Assembly (NCBI GenBank): GCA_027074805.1
Contig: JALTCK010000118.1
Span: 1-5,809, forward strand
Length of the DNA: 5,809 nt
Origin: Thermococcus sp.
GTDB lineage: Archaea; Methanobacteriota_B; Thermococci; Thermococcales; Thermococcaceae
Direction: 5' to 3'
Position 1 is the first letter of the stretch. Each line of letters begins with the position of its first letter. The notes beneath the pieces were generated by a model. The model was not told the origin of the DNA and searched no databases. It worked only from the letters and a program-made list of their open reading frames with translations. Of the stretch, positions 1 to 4,984 are shown in pieces. A program made the translations under genes and the position numbers.

Positions 1-149
1 ACGGGATCCTCCTCGCTGCCAACATGGAGGTTTCTGTAGAGTATATCTACGGTTCCATCCCCGTTCTTCTTAACGGAGAGGGGTTTCCAGGTCTCTAGGC
101 TAACCTCACCCTTTTCGCTGAGAACCTTTATTATCTCGCGGGCGTCCAT
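1..149 (-). CDS. Unrecognised protein, N-terminal fragment (cut by window edge)
   Basis: Only the first 49 codons are visible; the frame is open to the window edge, so the gene continues to the left. The start is the ATG at 147-149, preceded by GGTGA (157-161) at a 7-base spacing. That site overlaps the TGA stop of the PDCD5-family gene, so the two genes are almost certainly cotranscribed and probably translationally coupled. The fragment begins MDAREIIKVL and has a helical, charged start followed by what looks like beta-strand sequence (KPLSVKKNGDGTVDILYRNL, residues 23-42). There is no signal peptide or membrane segment, so the visible part looks cytosolic. I do not recognise the family. 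Its place behind PDCD5 hints at a role linked to translation or nucleic acids, but that is inference only. Confidence 0.75.
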   Translation of the reverse strand, partial: MDAREIIKVLSEKGEVSLETWKPLSVKKNGDGTVDILYRNLHVGSEEDP

Positions 150-156
150 GAAATTT

Positions 157-161
157 TCACC
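157..161 (-). promoter_or_regulatory. Shine-Dalgarno site overlapping a stop codon
   Basis: On the minus strand GGTGA contains the TGA stop of the PDCD5-family gene and lies 7 bases before the ATG of the next gene (147-149). This fixes the start of the downstream gene and suggests that ribosomes finishing PDCD5 reinitiate there. Confidence 0.6.
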
Positions 162-495
162 ACTTTATCCGATACTCCCGCCTTGTTCGGGAGTCTACTT
201 GGGCAAGAATCCTCTTCAGTTTCTCGTCGTCTATGGGCTCCCTAATCTGGCCTGCCTGGTAGAGCTGTACGAGTATGAGTTCAACCTGCCTCGCTAGCTC
301 CGGCTTCACAAGCTTCACCCTTCCGAGCCTCTCCCTAGCTTCCGGAGTCAGGATCTTCCTCATTATTGCGTTCAGCTGGGCTTCAAGCTCCATTTCCTGT
401 CTTATGGCCTCTTCCTGTTCTCTCTGCTGTTCAAGATACTTCTTCTGCAGCTCCATGAGCTTTTTCTTCCTGATCTCCTCTATGTCCTCCGCCAT
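157..495 (-). CDS. PDCD5 (TFAR19)-family DNA-binding protein
   Basis: This is a 112-residue protein, the usual length for archaeal PDCD5 homologues (about 110-120). Residues 1-45 are a highly charged Lys/Glu/Gln-rich stretch that should form one long helix. Residues 48-66 (ILTPEARERLGRVKLVKPE) carry the family signature at the start of the three-helix bundle, and the C-terminus is basic (RREYRIKW), as in relatives. The family is known from human PDCD5 and the Methanothermobacter structure. Archaeal members are usually annotated as DNA-binding proteins, but their cellular role is not settled. The start ATG (493-495) follows a strong GGAGGTGA (500-507) at a 4-base spacing. In many archaea this gene directly follows rps19e; here a plus-strand gene intervenes, so it must use its own promoter. 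It forms an operon with the partial gene at 1-149. Confidence 0.93.
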   Translation of the reverse strand: MAEDIEEIRKKKLMELQKKYLEQQREQEEAIRQEMELEAQLNAIMRKILTPEARERLGRVKLVKPELARQVELILVQLYQAGQIREPIDDEKLKRILAQVDSRTRREYRIKW

Positions 496-527
496 TCTTT
501 CACCTCCGGGTTAAGATTGGGAAGGGA

Positions 528-536
528 GTTAAAAAT
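528..536 (-). promoter_or_regulatory. Possible TATA box for the PDCD5-family operon
   Basis: On the minus strand this reads ATTTTTAAC. A TATA box centred near 532 would place transcription start around 505-508, giving a leader of about 10 bases that just includes the Shine-Dalgarno site. A second AT-rich candidate on the same strand (AATTAAAAGC, 561-570) would give a leader near 40 bases. The call is weak because the match to the TATA consensus is modest. Confidence 0.3.
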
Positions 537-560
537 GTATTGGGAGGGTTCAATCACAAT

Positions 561-569
561 GCTTTTAAT
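561..569 (+). promoter_or_regulatory. Probable TATA box for the secreted-protein gene
   Basis: GCTTTTAAT, centred near 566, resembles Thermococcales box A sequences. Transcription start about 26 bases downstream would fall near 590-593, only a few bases before the ATG at 597. The mRNA would then be nearly leaderless, which fits the lack of a good Shine-Dalgarno site there. It also argues against any start upstream of about 590. Confidence 0.45.
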
Positions 570-596
570 TGTTCTCCCGATGTTAAGTTGGTGCAC

Positions 597-1355
597 ATGA
601 GGAGGATACCAAGGCTTATCATGGGGCTATTTTTGATAGTTTTGGTTTCATCAGTTATGGCGACTGAATACAAGGAGGTCAAGATATCCGCCGTTGGCGT
701 GCTCAGCACCGAGCTCCTTGAAGATGGCGTAACCGCCATTGAGGTTGACAACGTGACCCTGGTTTACAGCTATCATCACGATTCCCTTTACATGGGGGCA
801 TATACCACCGGCGATAAGCTGGTTCTCAGGCCGATTCTTGGCCCCTGTGTCTGCGGTGTGTTTGATTTCCTCCTCTACAATGGGAGCCTTTTCTTCGTTG
901 CAAACGATGGTTCGGCTCCACACTATGCCTGTGACGAGGTTGTGAGGATTGACCCGAAAAGTATGAAGAAACAGACGTGGGTTCTTTCCTGGGATGCCAG
1001 GAATAGGATAAACCCAGATAACGCGGGGAACATTCCCTATGCAACGGTTCACCTGGGGCTGGATGAATACGGGAACCTCTGGGCCAGGGTGAACCTTCTT
1101 TTTGAAAATCTGAGTGTGTACTACCTCTACTCGAATGGAAACTTTTCAATGGTGAACTCAACACCGGGGAAGCTTCACCTTCCAAAAACCAGGAGGTTAA
1201 ACGTAACCGTCAAGAACGGCTCATTCTACCTTCTCATTCCCGCTGAAAGTGAACTGCACGACCGTGGAGTGGAGAGAACCTCTCATGGGAACGCTTATGC
1301 ACTTTTGGTAGTCATGAGTATCCTTTTAGCGATATGGCTTGCAAGAAGGCGTTAA
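597..1355 (+). CDS. Predicted secreted, C-terminally membrane-anchored glycoprotein of unknown function
   Basis: This is a 252-residue protein if started at the ATG at 597. An upstream in-frame ATG (540) would add 19 residues with no signal-peptide character and lies before the likely transcription start; a GTG at 591 is also possible. Residues 1-22 form a classic signal peptide: basic MRRIPR, a hydrophobic core, then VMA before T23, a good cleavage site. The body is strand-rich and blocky, with repeats of the kind NGSLFFVANDG and YGNLWARV that recall beta-propeller surface proteins, though I cannot assign a family. Seven N-glycosylation sequons (N52, N95, N171, N182, N187, N202, N207) and three cysteines (C84, C86, C112) fit an extracellular location. 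The C-terminus is a hydrophobic helix (233-249) ending RRR, like the anchor of CGP-CTERM proteins but without the Cys-Gly-Pro. Codon use is more mixed than in the ribosomal genes, suggesting an accessory gene. It converges on rps19e with a 14-base gap. Confidence 0.8.
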   Translation: MRRIPRLIMGLFLIVLVSSVMATEYKEVKISAVGVLSTELLEDGVTAIEVDNVTLVYSYHHDSLYMGAYTTGDKLVLRPILGPCVCGVFDFLLYNGSLFFVANDGSAPHYACDEVVRIDPKSMKKQTWVLSWDARNRINPDNAGNIPYATVHLGLDEYGNLWARVNLLFENLSVYYLYSNGNFSMVNSTPGKLHLPKTRRLNVTVKNGSFYLLIPAESELHDRGVERTSHGNAYALLVVMSILLAIWLARRR

Positions 1356-1364
1356 GAAAGGTAA

Positions 1365-1388
1365 GGAGCTCAGTACTTCTTGAGCTCC
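1365..1388. repeat. 8-bp perfect inverted repeat at a convergent gene junction
   Basis: GGAGCTCA (1365-1372) and TGAGCTCC (1381-1388) are perfect inverted copies around an 8-base spacer. They span the gap and the last codons of rps19e, where the plus-strand secreted-protein gene ends. A hairpin could form in either transcript. No long U-run follows on either strand, so it is not a convincing terminator. The right arm is also part of the Glu-Leu codons of eS19, and GAGCTCC recurs in frame at 1403 and 1415, so coding constraint may explain it. Confidence 0.4.
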
Positions 1389-1822
1389 GGAATCTGCTCC
1401 TCGAGCTCCTTCTTGAGCTCCGTTGCGATCTTGTCAAGGAAGCTCTGCCCCTTCGGGGTGACGACCCTTCCCTCGCCCGGAACCTTCTGGACGAAGCCCG
1501 CGCTTTCGAGCTGCTGGAGGGCCTTCCTTATGATGCTCCCGCTGGCCTTGTAGAAGTGCTCGGGAGCATGTCCGCGGTTCTTCCTTCCTCCGTACCATGT
1601 GCGAAGCCTCTCTATTCCAACCGGTCCGTCGACGTAGACCTTCCTGAAGACGCTAGCAACTCTGTAATACCACCAGTCATCCTGCTCGGGAAGTCTCTCT
1701 TTATGTCTTCCGGTTTTGACGAAGGGTGCCCACTCGGGCGGCTTTATCTCCTCAACCTCCTTGAGAGCCTGAGCGACCCTCTCAACGAGCAAATCACCGG
1801 GAACATCATAGACTGTCGCCAT
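1370..1822 (-). CDS. rps19e: 30S ribosomal protein S19e (eS19)
   Basis: This 150-residue protein has the expected length for archaeal eS19, a ribosomal protein shared with eukaryotes but absent from bacteria that belongs to the head of the small subunit. Family hallmarks are visible in order: the MATVYDVPGD start, KPPEWAPFVKTGRHKE (27-42), DDWWYYRVASVFRKVY (48-63), VGIERLRTWYGG RKNRGHAPEHF (68-90) and the winged-helix C-terminal half with GRVVTPKGQSFLDKIA (118-133). The start ATG (1820-1822) lies three bases after the stop of the upstream YhbY-like gene. A purine-rich Shine-Dalgarno site (GGAGG at 1832-1836) sits inside that gene's end at a 9-base spacing, so the two form a tight operon driven from about 2285. 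The C-terminal tail is rich in Glu-Leu-Lys repeats. Confidence 0.97.
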   Translation of the reverse strand: MATVYDVPGDLLVERVAQALKEVEEIKPPEWAPFVKTGRHKERLPEQDDWWYYRVASVFRKVYVDGPVGIERLRTWYGGRKNRGHAPEHFYKASGSIIRKALQQLESAGFVQKVPGEGRVVTPKGQSFLDKIATELKKELEEQIPELKKY

Positions 1823-1825
1823 TCT

Positions 1826-2242
1826 TCAATCCCTCCCCTTCTTGAATTTCCTCCTGAATTGAGCGATATCGAGCTTGACTTTCTTAACGGGCTTCTCCTC
1901 CCGCTTTTCCTTCGAAAGCTCCTTTCTCTGGAGCTTCCTTAAATACTTTTCCCAACCTTCCCTCGGTTTGAACAATATAAACCTTTTGCCGCGGACATCT
2001 ATGAGCTCGCTGTCCGTAAGCTCTGCGACCTTTTTGGCTAGAGTCTGCCTGTCGAGACCCGTTGAGATGAGTGCACCCTTCCTTATCTCCACCTTGAGGA
2101 TACCGTCCTTCTGGAGCTGGGTGTTTATTTCGTCAATAACGCCCTCGTCCAGTCCCCTCTTCCCTATCCAGGCTCGCGGAGGAATGTCATAGTATCTCGC
2201 GCGTATGGCACGTCTCACCTTTCCTGATAAGTGTTTCTCCAT
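1826..2242 (-). CDS. YhbY/CRM-domain RNA-binding protein
   Basis: This is a 138-residue protein when started at the ATG 2240-2242. A GTG at 2249-2251 is in frame, but it is itself part of the Shine-Dalgarno sequence GAGGTGA (2248-2254) placed 5 bases before the ATG, so the ATG is the better start. Residues 1-97 match the CRM (YhbY) fold: LSGKVRRAIRARYYDIPPRA, the RNA-binding GKRG loop (27-30), LDEGVIDEINTQL, and GKRFILFKP (85-93). Bacterial YhbY associates with pre-50S particles and plant CRM proteins act in intron splicing, so a role in rRNA binding during ribosome assembly is likely but inferred. Residues about 100-138 form a very basic tail (KKVKLDIAQFRRKFKKGRD) beyond the core domain. The gene leads an operon with rps19e and is divergent from the PP-loop gene. 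Confidence 0.9.
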   Translation of the reverse strand: MEKHLSGKVRRAIRARYYDIPPRAWIGKRGLDEGVIDEINTQLQKDGILKVEIRKGALISTGLDRQTLAKKVAELTDSELIDVRGKRFILFKPREGWEKYLRKLQRKELSKEKREEKPVKKVKLDIAQFRRKFKKGRD

Positions 2243-2247
2243 ACCTC

Positions 2248-2254
2248 TCACCTC
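2248..2254 (-). promoter_or_regulatory. Shine-Dalgarno site that decides the YhbY start
   Basis: GAGGTGA on the minus strand, 5 bases upstream of the ATG at 2240-2242. The in-frame GTG at 2249-2251 lies inside this motif and has no comparable site of its own, so the longer 141-residue form is unlikely. Confidence 0.75.
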
Positions 2255-2279
2255 TAAGTCTCTCGCGGTTTGCTGAAGG

Positions 2280-2290
2280 CCTTATAAAGG
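2280..2290 (-). promoter_or_regulatory. TATA box of the YhbY-rps19e operon
   Basis: On the minus strand this reads CCTTTATAAGG, a very good archaeal TATA box. Centred near 2285, it predicts transcription start around 2258 and a leader of about 15 bases that carries the Shine-Dalgarno site. It is one of two near-identical 15-bp units (2278-2292 and 2293-2307); the other serves the divergent gene. Confidence 0.7.
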
Positions 2291-2294
2291 TTGG

Positions 2295-2305
2295 CCTTTT
2301 AAAGG
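2295..2305 (+). promoter_or_regulatory. TATA box of the PP-loop gene
   Basis: CCTTTTAAAGG, centred near 2300, predicts transcription start around 2325 and a leader of about 13 bases containing GGAGGT (2327-2332). Its upstream flank is the TATA box of the opposite-strand operon, so the two preinitiation complexes would overlap. The adjacent CCTTATAAAGG could also work on the plus strand, with a longer leader. Confidence 0.55.
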
Positions 2306-2326
2306 TGTTGGGTGCAGAGAAGGAAA

Positions 2327-2332
2327 GGAGGT
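2327..2332 (+). promoter_or_regulatory. Shine-Dalgarno site that decides the PP-loop gene start
   Basis: GGAGGT lies 6 bases before the ATG at 2339. The in-frame GTG at 2312 has no such site and probably lies upstream of the transcription start, so the ATG is preferred. Confidence 0.7.
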
Positions 2333-2338
2333 CAAACC

Positions 2339-2944
2339 ATGCTCATTCATCACCTCTATTCGGGCGGAAAAGACTCGAGTTTAGCTGCGTGGATGCTCAC
2401 GAGGGTCGGCTACGATGTCGAGCTGGTAACGATCAGCTTCGGCCTTCTGGACAACTGGCGCTTCGCCAGGGAAACCGCCGAGAGGCTCGGCTTTGAGCAC
2501 AGGGTTCTCTACCTGCCACGAGAGGTTCTGGAGAGAGCCGCAGATATGGCAATAAAAGACGGCTACCCCAACAACGCCATCCAGTTCGTCCACGAGAGAG
2601 CTTTAGAGGCGATAGCAGCGATGTCGGAAGTTGAGAGAGTCAGCGACGGAACGAGGCGGGACGACCGCGTTCCCTTCCTCGACCTGCCGAAGGCCCGCTC
2701 GCTGGAGGACCGCTTTAATGTCGCCTACATAAGGCCACTCCTTGGGCTTGGCTACAAGACGATAAGGGAACTAACGGAGAGGCTCTTCGTCATCGAGATC
2801 AAGGAGAGCGAGGAGCTGAAGAAGGCGGACTATGAGGTGGAACTGAGGCATCTTCTCCGCGAGAGGGGGATTGACCCTCTAAAAATCTTCCCGAATAGTC
2901 ACTACCAGTCGAGGGTTCTGGGCTGGAAGGAAAAACCTGTTTAA
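2339..2944 (+). CDS. PP-loop (adenine nucleotide alpha hydrolase) ATPase of unknown substrate
   Basis: This is a 201-residue protein starting at the ATG 2339. Residues 8-14 (SGGKDSS) are the PP-loop that binds ATP in N-type ATP pyrophosphatases, the superfamily of GMP synthetase, tRNA-modifying TtcA/ThiI-like enzymes and diphthine-ammonia ligase. Known members adenylate a substrate before adding nitrogen or sulfur. Other conserved-looking blocks are KDGYPNNAIQFVHERALE (73-90), DGTRRDDRVPF (103-113), YIRPLLGLGYKTI (130-142) and HYQSRVLGWK (188-197). The overall pattern fits an archaeal group usually annotated as an alpha hydrolase or PP-loop ATPase (I believe COG1365). No CxxC pair or any cysteine is seen, which argues against a thiouridine synthase with a catalytic cysteine. 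It is divergent from the YhbY-rps19e operon and shares its promoter region, so a link to RNA or ribosome modification is tempting but unproven. Confidence 0.85.
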   Translation: MLIHHLYSGGKDSSLAAWMLTRVGYDVELVTISFGLLDNWRFARETAERLGFEHRVLYLPREVLERAADMAIKDGYPNNAIQFVHERALEAIAAMSEVERVSDGTRRDDRVPFLDLPKARSLEDRFNVAYIRPLLGLGYKTIRELTERLFVIEIKESEELKKADYEVELRHLLRERGIDPLKIFPNSHYQSRVLGWKEKPV

Positions 2945-2945
2945 A
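2931..2945 (+). promoter_or_regulatory. Promoter (BRE plus TATA) across the end of the PP-loop gene
   Basis: AAAAACC (2931-2937) resembles a Thermococcales BRE and is followed by TTTAAA (2940-2945), which contains the TAA stop of the PP-loop gene. Transcription start about 26 bases on, near 2969-2970, leaves a leader of only about 6 bases before the ATG at 2976. The 255-residue protein therefore probably has its own promoter rather than depending only on readthrough. Confidence 0.5.
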
Positions 2946-2975
2946 TGTGTTTATCAATTTTCTTGGGGATCTGAA

Positions 2976-3743
2976 ATGAAAGTTGTAAAGATTCTCGGTA
3001 GGGGCCCGTTCTCGGCTAAAGCTAATCGCTTTGTTGAGAAGACGGTATCGGCTATGGAAGTGCTTGAAGATTCGCTTGTTTTTCGAAAAGCGGTGGAGGC
3101 AAAGTTTGGAGTTTTTAAAGCGGCAAGCTCTGTGTTGTTGGGACCCAAGGTCGGTGTGAGGGGTTCCAGGTACTATACATCCGGGTGGCTATTCAGCACT
3201 TCAAGGAAGTTTCTGCCTGAGAAACGCGTTTTCTCCAGCGAGCTCTCGTTGGTTTCACATGAGTATCGCCTTGAAATAGACGTCCCAGGATCGGGTCTGA
3301 TGGAGCTCCCTGGTTACAGACTTAAAAACGGAGTTCTTCTCCTCTACATCACTTCGAGATATGAGTTTAGTTTTCCGGGTGATGCTTTAAGTGCTGGAGA
3401 CATGGAAGAGTACGCCCAGTTATCCATAAAGCCGCTCGAGAGTGGCTTTGAAGGAGAACTCACCTTCAACCTTGTAAAGGCTGAGTATGTGAGCCTGGAT
3501 CTGATGGGTGAACTCGTTGGGGATCAGATATTTTTCGGGTCTGAACCAGGAAGGGTAAAGTATGAGTTCCTCTCCGAGCCACTGCTGGTAGTATCTCACG
3601 AGAAGAGTCTGGACGTGCCCAAGCTCCAGAAGGCACTCGGACTGGTCTCCCTACTGAGCGGTCACGGGGATTTCACTCTCAGGCTTGAGGTTGGAAAAGC
3701 GAAGGAAGAAATGAGATTCTCTGTTTATCTGCCCGAAGGATAA
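2976..3743 (+). CDS. Unrecognised 255-residue cytosolic protein
   Basis: I do not recognise this family. The protein has no signal peptide, no convincing membrane helix, no cysteine, and no metal- or nucleotide-binding motif that I can see. Residues 1-50 are basic and probably helical (MKVVKILGRGPFSAKANRFV, then VSAMEVLEDSLVFRKAVEAKF). Most of the rest, about 55-255, looks strand-rich, with segments such as EYRLEIDVPGSGLMELPGY (96-114), NGVLLLYITSRYEFSFPG (118-135), GELTFNLVKAEYVSLDL (160-176) and DFTLRLEVGKAKEEMRFSVY (232-251), suggesting one or two beta-sandwich domains. A weak GGGGAT precedes the ATG, and the predicted leader is very short. Codon use is visibly more mixed than in the PP-loop or ribosomal genes (for example CGA and repeated TTG codons), which suggests a lineage-specific or acquired gene. 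It ends one base before the stop of the convergent LX gene. Confidence 0.75.
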   Translation: MKVVKILGRGPFSAKANRFVEKTVSAMEVLEDSLVFRKAVEAKFGVFKAASSVLLGPKVGVRGSRYYTSGWLFSTSRKFLPEKRVFSSELSLVSHEYRLEIDVPGSGLMELPGYRLKNGVLLLYITSRYEFSFPGDALSAGDMEEYAQLSIKPLESGFEGELTFNLVKAEYVSLDLMGELVGDQIFFGSEPGRVKYEFLSEPLLVVSHEKSLDVPKLQKALGLVSLLSGHGDFTLRLEVGKAKEEMRFSVYLPEG

Positions 3744-3744
3744 A

Positions 3745-3975
3745 TCAGAGTCCGCTGAGCTTTCTAACTATCGGGTTCTCGGCCTCTTCGGGCTTTATCT
3801 CTTCGACACTCTCGATCCAGATCTTGCTCCTCGGGACGCGGTGCTTACTACCGACCTCTGAGTAGAGTATCTCAATGACATCATCGGCCTTGAGGCCGCG
3901 GTACTCCCTGGTGAACCTCTCTCTCTTCCCGTTCCTCTCGAAGACACCTTTAATCCTGAAGACCTTAACCTCCAT
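3745..3975 (-). CDS. rpl18a: 50S ribosomal protein LX (L18Ae/eL20 family)
   Basis: This 76-residue protein has the length of archaeal LX, a single-domain relative of half of eukaryotic eL20 (L18a). Family features are the strand-forming start MEVKVFRIKGVFER, FTREYRGLKADDVIEILYSEVGSKH (21-45), then RSKIWIESVEEI (49-60). A strong GGAGGTG (3982-3988) precedes the ATG by 6 bases. It is the last gene of the visible eL39-eL31-aIF6-LX operon, 17 bases after aIF6. In many archaea prefoldin alpha and ftsY follow LX; here the next gene is on the opposite strand and its stop is one base away, so this operon ends here. Confidence 0.95.
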   Translation of the reverse strand: MEVKVFRIKGVFERNGKRERFTREYRGLKADDVIEILYSEVGSKHRVPRSKIWIESVEEIKPEEAENPIVRKLSGL

Positions 3976-3992
3976 TTCTCACACCTCCGTCA

Positions 3993-4679
3993 TCAATCAA
4001 GGAAACCCAAGGCTTCTTCAATCTTAACCATCTCGGGACCGGTCGTCATGTGTCCGACGACGACGCCCTTTGAGTTTGCTAACATACAGGAACCAACGAA
4101 GGGAACGCCCATGTTGGCAGTTCCCACGGAGACGTCAACCTTAAACAGGTCCCGGAGCCATTCCAGCTCCTCGTCGGTAGCCTCTGGGTGAACAAGGCCG
4201 CCCCTGTTGGTGAGCACTCCAACGCTTCCAACAGCGTGGTAGTCGCCTATCATCCCCCTCTCAACCTCGACGCCGAGGACATCCTCCAGCTTCTTTGCCT
4301 CTTCCCGAGTGAACTTGGCACTCACCAAGGCGGCCTTATCGTTCGCCAGGATGAGGTTGCCGAGGGCCGTCAGCGTGCTCTGGAAAGGAACCACTTCCAT
4401 GTCTATTCCGTACTCTTTGAGCTGAGTGTTTATGGCATCGAGCTCGGTGTCCCAGACGTACCAGGGGACGATTATCGCGTTGGAGTTTCCGGCCGCGAAT
4501 ATACCGACTATCCTGGACTTCATTATGCTCGTCTCGATAAGCGGAACCTTGAGAACCTCCCTGAGAACCTCCAGCTTCTTCTCGCCGAGGCCCTCTCTAA
4601 TAAGGGCTACCCTATCGGTCGCGGTGCCGTAAACGCCCAGATACGGGGAGTTCTCAAAATCGAGCCTTTCTATGTGCAT
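3993..4679 (-). CDS. eif6: Translation initiation factor aIF6 (ribosome anti-association factor)
   Basis: This 228-residue protein is full length for aIF6. The family binds the large subunit and blocks early joining with the small subunit; it also acts late in 50S maturation. The protein is built from repeated pentein units, and the repeats are visible: FENSPYLGVYGTATDRVALI (8-27), IVGIFAAGNSNAIIVP (57-72), TALGNLILANDKAALVS (104-120), VGSVGVLTNRGGLVHP (150-165) and GSCMLANSKGVVVGHMTTGP (196-215). The start ATG (4677-4679) follows GAGGTGA (4684-4690) at a 4-base spacing. It lies 25 bases after eL31 and is probably cotranscribed with it. The neighbouring 50S protein genes match its role in large-subunit biogenesis. 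Confidence 0.97.
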   Translation of the reverse strand: MHIERLDFENSPYLGVYGTATDRVALIREGLGEKKLEVLREVLKVPLIETSIMKSRIVGIFAAGNSNAIIVPWYVWDTELDAINTQLKEYGIDMEVVPFQSTLTALGNLILANDKAALVSAKFTREEAKKLEDVLGVEVERGMIGDYHAVGSVGVLTNRGGLVHPEATDEELEWLRDLFKVDVSVGTANMGVPFVGSCMLANSKGVVVGHMTTGPEMVKIEEALGFLD

Positions 4680-4704
4680 CTCGTCACCTCGTTAAATTAA
4701 AAGA

Positions 4705-4974
4705 TCAGGCGAGGGAGACCTTGGCAATTCTCTTGCCATCTTCCTCTTCGACGACAACCTTAACGCGGAGCTTGTTGGGCGGCTTCTCAGCTCCACGCTC
4801 CCAGATCTTCTCGTTGACGTCGGTGCCGATGATGACTTCATCGGCCTTTGCATGCCTGGCTATCCACTCACGGACGAAGCGAGCGGCCCTCGGTGCCCTC
4901 TTCCAGCGAGGAACGCGCTTCTTTATTTTCTTGATGGGAACGACAAATATGACTTCCTCTCCAGTCTTGATCAT
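4705..4974 (-). CDS. rpl31e: 50S ribosomal protein L31e (eL31)
   Basis: This 89-residue protein matches archaeal eL31, which sits near the exit of the polypeptide tunnel in the large subunit. Hallmarks are GEEVIFVVPIKKIKK (5-19), VPRWKRAPRAARFVREWIAR (21-40), DEVIIGTDVNEKIWERGAEK (45-64) and PPNKLRVKVVVEEEDGK (65-81). The ATG at 4972-4974 is preceded by GGTGA (4980-4984) at a 5-base spacing, close behind the TGA stop of eL39. The two genes are 10 bases apart and cotranscribed. Confidence 0.97.
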   Translation of the reverse strand: MIKTGEEVIFVVPIKKIKKRVPRWKRAPRAARFVREWIARHAKADEVIIGTDVNEKIWERGAEKPPNKLRVKVVVEEEDGKRIAKVSLA

Positions 4975-4984
4975 TTAACTCACC

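Noticed and set aside
540..596. Longer N-terminus of the secreted protein from the ATG at 540
   Set aside because: The extra 19 residues place a polar stretch before the signal peptide, and the likely TATA box (561-569) lies inside this extension.
651..1185. Minus-strand open frames of 133 and 119 codons opposite the secreted-protein gene
   Set aside because: The plus frame has a signal peptide, sequons and a C-terminal anchor in a coherent order, while these frames show no domain, motif or ribosome binding site.
1334..1942. A 202-codon plus-strand open frame opposite rps19e and the YhbY-like gene
   Set aside because: It is antisense to two well-supported genes, is dominated by leucine, serine and proline from GC-rich codon shadows, overlaps the end of the plus-strand secreted gene, and has no family features.
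4188..4700. A 170-codon plus-strand open frame opposite aIF6
   Set aside because: It lies entirely within or beside the aIF6 gene on the other strand, has no promoter or Shine-Dalgarno support, and aIF6 is unambiguous.
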